Below, piece by piece: positions 1-4,881 of a DNA stretch of 8,822 bases. The notes under the pieces were generated by a model, which worked only from the letters and a program-made list of their open reading frames with translations, had not been told where the DNA came from and made no database searches. A program made the position numbers and the translations under genes. The stretch is from positions 1 through 8,822 of the forward strand of contig SLJS01000097.1 of assembly GCA_007135015.1 (NCBI GenBank), in the 5' to 3' direction. Position 1 is the stretch's first letter. Every line of letters begins with the position of its first letter. The stretch comes from Alcanivorax sp. (GTDB taxonomy: Bacteria; Pseudomonadota; Gammaproteobacteria; Pseudomonadales; Alcanivoracaceae).

Positions 1-95
1 AGGGGAGAGGGACCCTCCAGCAAGGCTGTGCACTGAAGAGCTTCTCGCCCGGGGGCGTTTCATTTGAGAAAGGGTGTACTCCCGCGCCAGGGACG
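1..95. other. Intergenic sequence downstream of the AraC-type gene
   Basis: This stretch lies beyond the stop codon of the regulator and runs off the window edge. I see no coding sequence in it. A GC-rich hairpin (CGCC at 46-49 pairing with GGCG at 54-57) is followed on the plus strand by TTTCATTT, and TTCTC (42-46) could alternatively pair with GAGAA (66-70). This could be a weak terminator for a plus-strand gene entering from the left. On the minus strand no T-run follows the hairpin, so it is not a convincing terminator for the regulator gene. Confidence 0.3.
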
Positions 96-1109
96 TCAGG
101 ACTTGCGTTGTTCCCTGCGATAGCGCGCCGGTGTGGTGCCCGCCCAGCGGCGGAAGGCGTGGATGAAGGCGGCGGATTCCTCGTAGCCGAGTCGCTCGGC
201 AATCTGCTCAACGGGCAGGCGGGTATCTTCGAGCAGTTGCTGTGCCTTTTTCAGTCGCACCTCGTTGAGCAGTTGGCGAAAGGAGCTGTCTTCCTCGCTC
301 AGCCGGCGACGGAAGCTGCGCTCGGGTATGCCAAATGTGGCGGCCACCTGTGCGGCGGACGGGTATTCATCCTGGAACATCTCCAGGTGGGTGCGCACCT
401 TGTCGGAGAGCTGTCCGTTGCCGGTGCCGCGCTGGGCGAGCAGCTGGTCGCACTGGGCGCGGTACATCCGGTGGGCGGTCTGGTTGGCGGTGGGAAACGG
501 CAGGTGCAGGTAGTCGTTGCGCATATGGATGCGCGCATGGTCCGAGCCGAAGTCCACCGGGCAGCCGAAATGCTCGCTGTAGGCCTGCGCTTCGGGCGGC
601 TCCGGATAGGGCATCTCGATGCGCTCGGGCAGCAGGTCCACACCCAGGTTGACCTGCATGTCGCGCATCAGCTGCCAGGTGCCGGAAACCTCCCCGTCCA
701 TGCGAAAACGCAGGATGTCCCGTGGCAGGGCCGGGGGCGTGAGCACCAGGGTGCTTATACCCTCGCCGGGCTCCAGGGCGACTTCGCTGAACAGATAGGT
801 CAGCTCCCGGTATTCGATGGCGGTGCGCAGGGCCTCCCAGGCGTTCTCGCAGGTCATCAACAGCATGGTGAAGGGGCCGTAGCCGGCCAGGCTGAAACGC
901 GCGCCGGCCTTGAGCGCGGCCAGCGGGTTGCGCAGGTGCCGGGTCAGTTCGGCAAGAATCTCCAGCTCCCGGGAACGCTCGATCTCGGCGGTGGGGTCCA
1001 TGCGCTCCGGGTCGAGTCCGTACTTCTCCATGACCGGGGTGCAGTCCTCGCCGATGTCCTGCAGGCCCTGCAGGGTGTACACCAGCCCGAGTATGGATCG
1101 GCTGCTCAT
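96..1109 (-). CDS. AraC-family transcriptional regulator with ligand-binding N-terminal domain
   Basis: Predicted cytoplasmic DNA-binding regulator of 337 residues. The C-terminal third holds the double helix-turn-helix of the AraC/XylS family: a first HTH at about residues 252-273 (AAQVAATFGIPERSFRRRL) and a second at about 299-331. The second contains the family signature: IAERLGYEESAAF, then FRRWAGTTPARYR. The N-terminal ~200 residues resemble the arabinose-binding-type domain found in OruR/ArgR-like regulators (for example the GYGPF...WEALRTAIEYREL segment at about 77-104); this is recognised by eye, not by search. The length is normal for that subgroup. I chose ATG at 1109 because AGAGGA lies 5 bases upstream; an in-frame TTG at 1142 would add 11 residues but has no comparable ribosome site. 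It follows the DAACS transporter in the same direction with a 66-base gap, so it probably controls uptake or catabolism of that transporter's substrate. The effector is unknown. Confidence 0.93.
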   Translation of the reverse strand: MSSRSILGLVYTLQGLQDIGEDCTPVMEKYGLDPERMDPTAEIERSRELEILAELTRHLRNPLAALKAGARFSLAGYGPFTMLLMTCENAWEALRTAIEYRELTYLFSEVALEPGEGISTLVLTPPALPRDILRFRMDGEVSGTWQLMRDMQVNLGVDLLPERIEMPYPEPPEAQAYSEHFGCPVDFGSDHARIHMRNDYLHLPFPTANQTAHRMYRAQCDQLLAQRGTGNGQLSDKVRTHLEMFQDEYPSAAQVAATFGIPERSFRRRLSEEDSSFRQLLNEVRLKKAQQLLEDTRLPVEQIAERLGYEESAAFIHAFRRWAGTTPARYRREQRKS

Positions 1110-1175
1110 GGTTGTCCTCTGGCCGGAATAATCAATCAGCAATCAGCCTAACAGGCCGGGTGCCCGGGCGCGAGA
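1110..1175 (-). other. Gap between transporter and regulator with weak hairpins and a 7-base direct repeat
   Basis: Read on the minus strand, the stop of the transporter is followed by a tight CCGG-GGCACC-type hairpin (1156-1167), then a 4-bp stem GCCT/AGGC with a 3-base loop (1146-1156). Next comes a tandem CTGATTG CTGATTG and then ATTATT. The hairpins are short and share bases, and no clean T-run follows. I therefore read this as a weak attenuator at most, compatible with co-transcription of the two genes. I see no clear promoter for the regulator alone. Confidence 0.3.
1115..1120 (-). promoter_or_regulatory. Ribosome binding site AGAGGA of the AraC-type gene
   Basis: On the minus strand AGAGGA is followed by 5 bases and then ATG at 1109. 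This decides the start in favour of the ATG over the upstream in-frame TTG at 1142. Confidence 0.65.
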
Positions 1176-2534
1176 TCAATGCGCCGGCGGTTGCTGCTCC
1201 TGTCCGGCTGGGGCTTCCGGTGCGCCGGCGTACTGCTCCACCACCGATGCCGCCACCAGATCGCCGATGACGTTCAGCGTGGTCCGGCTCATGTCCAGGA
1301 TGCGGTCCACACCAATGATCAGGGCGATGCCCTCGGCGGGAATCCCGATGCTTCCCAGCAGCATGGACAGAATCACGATTCCGATTCCGGGAGTGCCTGG
1401 TGACCCGATGGACGCACCCACGGCGAGAAGCACCACCAGCAGCACGCCGGCCAGCCCCACTTCCACCTGGAAGACCTGAGCCAGAAACAGGGTGGCTACC
1501 ACCTGGTACAGGGCGGTGCCGCCCATGTTGATGGTGGTCCCCAGGGGAATCACGAAGCGGGCGATGCCGGGGCGCACACCCAGACGCTGTTCTGCGGTCT
1601 GGATGCTCAATGGCATGACCGCCGCCGAGCTGGAAGTGGAAAACGCCAGTAGCAGAGCATCGCGGCTCTGGCGCAGGAACTCCAGCGCCGGGCGCCGCCG
1701 CAGCAGTCGGAAAATCGCGAGATACATAAGCAGGGCGGTGAACAGTGCACCGAGTACGGTCAGCACATAAACGCCCATGCCGAGCAGCGCGTCCAGCCCC
1801 ATGCGGGAGGTGAGCTGGGCCATGAGTCCGAATACGGCGAAGGGAACCAGGAACATGGCCCAGCGCACCACCACCATGCTCAGGTTCTGGATGCTGCCCA
1901 GCAGCTCGATCAGAGGCCGGCTCTGGGTCCGGGGTATGGTCACCAGTGCCAGGCCCACCAGCAGAGCAAAGACCACCACCTGCAGCATGTTCTGCTCGAC
2001 GCCGGCTTGCAGCGGATTGGTGGGAATCAGGGTGGTCAGTTGCGCGGGGATGTCCGAAAACGAAAGGGTTGCCGCCGGCGTGACGCCAGCGGCGGGCAGG
2101 GATTCCTCGAGCCCGGCCCTCGGCAGGTAATCGCCGGGACGGATCAACAGTGCCGCAGCCAGGCCGATCAGTGCCGCGCCCAGCGTGGTCAGCAGGAAGA
2201 ACAGGCCGGTTCGCAGGCCGGTGCTGCGCAGCTGCTGGATGTCGTCGCTGCCGGCCATGCCCAGAATGATCGAGGCCACCACCAGCGGGATCACGATCAT
2301 CTGCACCAGGGCCAGGAACACATATCCGGGCAGCGCGAGCCAGCTTCCCAGCGTGCGGGCGGTATCGGGATGGAGGAGTTCCCCGGTCGGCCCAATCGCC
2401 AGGCCGGCGGCGATGCCCGCGAACATGGCCAGCAGCACCTGCAGCCACAACCGTGCGCGGACGAAGCCGGAAAGCTGCCGGGTCAGACGCTGGATCGCCG
2501 GGGTATCGGCGGGTATAAGCTGGGGGCGGGGCAT
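1176..2534 (-). CDS. Dicarboxylate/amino acid:cation symporter (DAACS family)
   Basis: Inner-membrane secondary transporter of the glutamate/aspartate/C4-dicarboxylate family (Glt-Ph, GltP, DctA), 452 residues, the usual length. The sequence is strongly hydrophobic with about eight membrane helices. Family landmarks are in order: the serine-rich first re-entrant hairpin (AFSTSSSAAVMP, 297-308), the TM7 motif (TINMGGTALYQ, 334-344), the second re-entrant hairpin (GASIGSPGTPGIG, 373-385) and TM8 (DRILDMSRTTLNVIGD, 410-425). By alignment from memory to Glt-Ph, TM8 keeps the amino-group aspartate (D414), the arginine that binds an acidic side chain (R417), T418, N421 and D425. An anionic substrate such as aspartate, glutamate or a dicarboxylate is therefore likely. 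Unusual: NMGGT replaces NMDGT. The ATG at 2534 is preferred because GGAG lies 5 bases upstream (2540-2543); an in-frame TTG at 2552 would add six residues. The tail after about residue 436 is Ala/Pro/Gln-rich and non-conserved. It probably forms a unit with the AraC-type gene downstream. Confidence 0.93.
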   Translation of the reverse strand: MPRPQLIPADTPAIQRLTRQLSGFVRARLWLQVLLAMFAGIAAGLAIGPTGELLHPDTARTLGSWLALPGYVFLALVQMIVIPLVVASIILGMAGSDDIQQLRSTGLRTGLFFLLTTLGAALIGLAAALLIRPGDYLPRAGLEESLPAAGVTPAATLSFSDIPAQLTTLIPTNPLQAGVEQNMLQVVVFALLVGLALVTIPRTQSRPLIELLGSIQNLSMVVVRWAMFLVPFAVFGLMAQLTSRMGLDALLGMGVYVLTVLGALFTALLMYLAIFRLLRRRPALEFLRQSRDALLLAFSTSSSAAVMPLSIQTAEQRLGVRPGIARFVIPLGTTINMGGTALYQVVATLFLAQVFQVEVGLAGVLLVVLLAVGASIGSPGTPGIGIVILSMLLGSIGIPAEGIALIIGVDRILDMSRTTLNVIGDLVAASVVEQYAGAPEAPAGQEQQPPAH

Positions 2535-2565
2535 GGACGCTCCGGCGCGCAATCATGGGCGCGTT

Positions 2566-2571
2566 ATTGTG
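2566..2571 (-). promoter_or_regulatory. Candidate -10 element for the transporter gene
   Basis: On the minus strand CACAAT matches the sigma-70 -10 consensus at four of six bases and ends 31 bases before the ATG. No good -35 lies at the usual distance. That would fit an activator-dependent promoter, but the element is weak and could be chance. Confidence 0.25.
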
Positions 2572-2613
2572 CAGCATGTTCAGCCATGGCGCACGGACTC
2601 CGGGCCAGTGTGG

Positions 2614-2653
2614 CATTGCAATGGGTTCCATGGCTTGCAACGGTGCGCAATGG
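2614..2653. promoter_or_regulatory. Putative operator: palindrome plus three GCAAYGG direct repeats
   Basis: The cluster lies in the 167-base divergent region between the transporter (minus) and the coiled-coil gene (plus). CATTGCAATG (2614-2623) is a perfect 10-base palindrome. Overlapping and following it are three direct repeats sharing GCAAYGG: TTGCAATGG (2616-2624), TTGCAACGG (2635-2643) and GCGCAATGG (2645-2653). Start-to-start distances are 19 and 10 bases, close to two and one helical turns. AraC-family proteins commonly bind direct repeats on one DNA face. The cluster lies 82-119 bases upstream of the transporter ATG, a suitable place for activation. That the neighbouring AraC-type protein binds here is inference. 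The palindromes GCCATGGC (2583-2590) and CCATGG (2628-2633) also occur nearby. The rest of 2535-2701 holds no gene I can support. Confidence 0.4.
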
Positions 2654-2689
2654 CCCCATGAAGGAAGGGGAACAGACTGAACGGCAGAC

Positions 2690-2694
2690 AGGAG
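2690..2694 (+). promoter_or_regulatory. Ribosome binding site AGGAG of the coiled-coil gene
   Basis: A strong Shine-Dalgarno AGGAG lies 7 bases before the ATG at 2702. This supports the small gene as really translated. Confidence 0.7.
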
Positions 2695-2701
2695 ACGGAC
2701 C

Positions 2702-2992
2702 ATGGCGAATACGGACGAATATATCGAGAAGCTGAAGCAGAAGCTCGGCGAATGGGAAGAAGAGCTCGGAAACCTGGAAGAGAAAGCCCGGGGTGCCCGC
2801 GAGGATCTGCGGCGCGAGTGGGAGCAGCGCCGGGATGACCTGCGCGCCCGGCGCGATGAAGTGCGCAACAAACTCGAGGAGCTGCGCAGCAGCGCAGGCT
2901 CCACCGGTGAGGAGCTCAAGCGGGATCTGGACCGCATGCGCGAGACCATTTCCAGGGGAATCCGCGACCTGCGCGATCAGCTGCGCAGATAA
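2702..2992 (+). CDS. Small charged coiled-coil protein of unknown function
   Basis: A 96-residue protein with no cysteine, only one proline-free helix-type composition throughout, and Glu, Arg, Lys, Asp and Leu making up most of it. Leucine and other hydrophobics recur at heptad-like spacing (YIEKLKQKLGEWEEELGNLE at about 7-26, then DEVRNKLEELRSS at about 52-64), interrupted by a short Ser/Gly segment (SSAGSTGEE, about 63-71) before a final helix. This predicts one or two long amphipathic helices forming a coiled coil. There is no signal peptide or membrane segment, so it is probably cytoplasmic. It looks like the small coiled-coil proteins sometimes labelled sll1863-type stress-response proteins, but that is a resemblance from memory only. 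It has its own strong ribosome site and diverges from the transporter. No clear terminator follows, so some transcripts may continue into the peptidase-hrpA unit 74 bases downstream. No function can be assigned. Confidence 0.85.
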   Translation: MANTDEYIEKLKQKLGEWEEELGNLEEKARGAREDLRREWEQRRDDLRARRDEVRNKLEELRSSAGSTGEELKRDLDRMRETISRGIRDLRDQLRR

Positions 2993-3031
2993 CCGGCCCG
3001 GGGTGATTCGCGGGGCGTGGCAGGCGCGCGT

Positions 3032-3037
3032 TATACT
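3032..3037 (+). promoter_or_regulatory. Candidate -10 element (TATACT) for the peptidase-hrpA unit
   Basis: TATACT matches five of six bases of the sigma-70 -10 consensus and lies 29 bases before the ATG at 3067, implying a transcript start near 3044 and a short leader. No good -35 is visible 16-18 bases upstream (the area is GC-rich). In this GC-rich setting the AT-rich hexamer stands out. A GAGG ribosome site follows at 3059-3062. Confidence 0.5.
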
Positions 3038-3050
3038 TGCGGCCCCGCAA
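3037..3050 (+). promoter_or_regulatory. Short dyad TTGCGG-CC-CCGCAA at the predicted transcript start
   Basis: TTGCGG (3037-3042) and CCGCAA (3045-3050) form a perfect 6-bp inverted repeat with a 2-base centre. It starts at the last base of the TATACT element and spans the predicted +1. It could be an operator where a dimeric repressor blocks initiation, or a GC-rich discriminator that is symmetric by chance. As an RNA hairpin the 2-base loop is too tight without losing a pair. Confidence 0.3.
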
Positions 3051-3066
3051 TCATCAATGAGGCACC

Positions 3067-4878
3067 ATGATCCGTTACCGTATTCAACCGGCCCGGCCCG
3101 AGGCGCGGATATTCCAGGTGAGCCTGGAGATCAGCGAGCCCCTTGCCGACGGGCAGGTATTGCGCATGCCCGCCTGGATTCCGGGCAGCTACATGATCCG
3201 TGATTTTGCCCGTCATGTAGTGCGGTTCGAGGCGTCGGAGAACGGACAGCGGCTGGGCTGGCAAAAGCTGGACAAGGACAGCTGGCAGCTGGACCCGGCC
3301 ACCGGGCCGGTAACGGTGGATCTGGAAGTCTATGCCAGCGACCTCTCGGTGCGCGGCGCGCACCTGGATACCACCCACGGATACTTCAACGGGCCCTGTG
3401 TCTTTCCCGAGGCGGTGGGGCATGAACATCTTGCCTGTGAAGTGGAGGTGCTCGCGCCGCAGGGCGCCGACTACAACGGCTGGCGGCTGGCCACCGGCAT
3501 GCCCCGGGTCGATGGCGGGGACTGGGAGTTCGGACGTTTCCGCGCGGAGAATTATGACGCCCTGATCGATTACCCGATGGAGATGGGGCGCTTCGATGTG
3601 GAAGGCTTCGAGGTGTGTGGCGTGCCCCACTGGGTGGTGATTTCCGGGCGTCACCGTACCGACATGGCGCGGCTGGTTGCCGATCTGGCGCCAATCTGCG
3701 AGCAGCATATCCGCCTGTTCGGCGAGCCGCCGCCGATGGAGCAGTACCTGTTTCTGGTCCGCGCCACGGGCAGTGACTACGGTGGCCTGGAACATCGCAA
3801 CTGCAGCAGCCTGATGTGCTCGCGCGGCGACCTGCCGCGGCGCACCGACACACCCGGCGAGGTGCGCAATGGCTACCGCACCTTTCTGGGCCTGTGCAGC
3901 CACGAGTACTTCCATAGCTGGAATATCAAGCGCATCAAGCCGGAGGCCTTCACGCCCTTTGATCTGGGCCGGGAAAGTCACACCGAACTGCTCTGGGCCT
4001 TCGAGGGCATTACCAGCTATTACGATGATCTGGCGCTGGTACGTGCCGGGCGGATCACGCCGGAGAGTTATCTGGAGCTGCTCGGCCAGACCATCACCCG
4101 GGTGTATCGCGGCACTGGCCGGCACAAGCAGACGGTGACCGAATCGAGCTTCGATGCCTGGACCCGTTTCTACAAGCAGGACGAGAACGCGCCCAATGCC
4201 ATCGTCAGTTACTATGCCAAGGGCTCGCTGGTGGCGCTGGCGCTGGATCTGACCCTGCGTGAACTGACCGGCGGAGACCGGAGCCTGGATGATGTGATGC
4301 GGCTGCTCTGGGAGCGGCACGGCCGCACCGGCGTGGGCGTGCCCGAGCAGGGAATCCAGGCGCTCGCCGAGGAAGTGGCCGGCCAGTCGCTGGCGGAATT
4401 CTTTGATCATGCGCTCTACAGCACCCGTGACCTGCCGCTGGAGGAACTGCTGGGCAATCACGGCGTGCAGTTGAACTGGCGGCCCCCCGCCGGACACAAC
4501 GACCGGGGCGGCAAGCCGGGGCCATCCTCCGCGCCGGTGCATCTGGGCATCCGGGTGGGCGAGGACCCGCTGGGCGCGCGTATCCTGGTGGCCCATGAGC
4601 AGGGGGCGGCGGTGTCGGCGGGCCTGTTCGCCGGGGACGTGATCATTGCCCTGGACGGGGTCAGGACCGACGCCCGGAGCCTGGACGAGCACCTGACCGC
4701 CTGGCAGCCGGGCGAGGACGTGGACGTTCATTTCTTTCGCCGTGATGAACTCTACCGGTGCCGGGTCCGGCTGGAGGCGGGCGAGGCCAGCACGGCCTGG
4801 TTGACCCTGACCGGGCAGGAAGCAGGAGCGGAACCCCCCGCGGAACCCCCCGCCTGGCTGCGGGGGGAGCGGGGCTGA
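3067..4878 (+). CDS. M61-family zinc metallopeptidase with C-terminal PDZ domain
   Basis: Predicted zinc peptidase of 603 residues in the M61 (glycyl aminopeptidase-like) family, which acts on N-terminal residues of peptides. The N-terminal ~170 residues form the family's beta-rich domain (MPAWIPGSYMIRDFARH at 34-50 is typical). The gluzincin catalytic domain follows: YGGLEH (238-243) at the substrate edge, then HEYFHSWNIKRI (279-290) with zinc ligands H279 and H283 and catalytic E280. The third ligand is probably E313 in the LLWAFEGITSYYDD segment (308-321). After a Gly/Pro linker (about 472-490) comes a PDZ domain at about 492-572 (EQGAAVSAGLFAGDVIIALDG at 511-531). No signal peptide or membrane helix is visible, so it is probably cytoplasmic, though family members can be exported elsewhere. 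The ATG at 3067 has GAGG 4 bases upstream. The gene ends with a tandem AEPP repeat and lies three bases before hrpA, so the two are probably co-transcribed. All catalytic residues appear intact; the natural substrate is unknown. Confidence 0.94.
   Translation: MIRYRIQPARPEARIFQVSLEISEPLADGQVLRMPAWIPGSYMIRDFARHVVRFEASENGQRLGWQKLDKDSWQLDPATGPVTVDLEVYASDLSVRGAHLDTTHGYFNGPCVFPEAVGHEHLACEVEVLAPQGADYNGWRLATGMPRVDGGDWEFGRFRAENYDALIDYPMEMGRFDVEGFEVCGVPHWVVISGRHRTDMARLVADLAPICEQHIRLFGEPPPMEQYLFLVRATGSDYGGLEHRNCSSLMCSRGDLPRRTDTPGEVRNGYRTFLGLCSHEYFHSWNIKRIKPEAFTPFDLGRESHTELLWAFEGITSYYDDLALVRAGRITPESYLELLGQTITRVYRGTGRHKQTVTESSFDAWTRFYKQDENAPNAIVSYYAKGSLVALALDLTLRELTGGDRSLDDVMRLLWERHGRTGVGVPEQGIQALAEEVAGQSLAEFFDHALYSTRDLPLEELLGNHGVQLNWRPPAGHNDRGGKPGPSSAPVHLGIRVGEDPLGARILVAHEQGAAVSAGLFAGDVIIALDGVRTDARSLDEHLTAWQPGEDVDVHFFRRDELYRCRVRLEAGEASTAWLTLTGQEAGAEPPAEPPAWLRGERG
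4829..4852 (+). repeat. In-frame tandem 12-base repeat encoding AEPP-AEPP
   Basis: Two exact head-to-tail copies of CGGAACCCCCCG lie near the 3' end of the peptidase gene. They give residues 588-595 as two AEPP units. This is the hallmark of slippage duplication at a C-run. It also offers two alternative 5' arms for the hairpin that follows. Confidence 0.85.
4846..4867 (+). promoter_or_regulatory. Strong hairpin at the peptidase-hrpA junction
   Basis: CCCCCCGC (4846-4853) and GCGGGGGG (4860-4867) pair perfectly over 8 bp around the loop CTGGCT. The 3' arm contains most of GGGGGAG (4863-4869), the best Shine-Dalgarno candidate for hrpA, 12 bases before its GTG. A ribosome finishing the peptidase gene (stop 4876-4878) would melt the hairpin, so hrpA translation may depend on peptidase translation. 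There is no T-tract, so it is not an intrinsic terminator. The structure is clear; the coupling role is inference. Confidence 0.5.
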
Positions 4879-4881
4879 TCC

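Noticed and set aside
1140..1142. TTG start adding 11 residues to the AraC-type protein
   Set aside because: The ATG at 1109 has AGAGGA at a good distance, and the extra residues are encoded by the CTGATTG-repeat leader.
108..1151. A 347-codon plus-strand frame antisense to the AraC-type gene
   Set aside because: It is in phase with the regulator on the opposite strand and has the same cause (no TTA/CTA/TCA codons). The regulator frame contains clear AraC helix-turn-helix motifs; the antisense product has none.
2007..2735. A 242-codon plus-strand frame covering the divergent intergenic region
   Set aside because: Its composition is typical of antisense shadow translation (Gly/Gln/Arg), it overlaps the coiled-coil gene start in another frame, and it has no ribosome site or recognised domain.
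1132..2949. A 605-codon minus-strand frame overlapping the transporter and the coiled-coil gene
   Set aside because: It is Arg/Ser/Pro-rich low-complexity translation in a different frame from two well-supported genes, with no motif. It is a GC-rich shadow.
4846..4867. The junction hairpin as an intrinsic terminator separating the peptidase from hrpA
   Set aside because: It lies inside the peptidase coding sequence, no T-run follows, and the next gene starts three bases after the stop codon.
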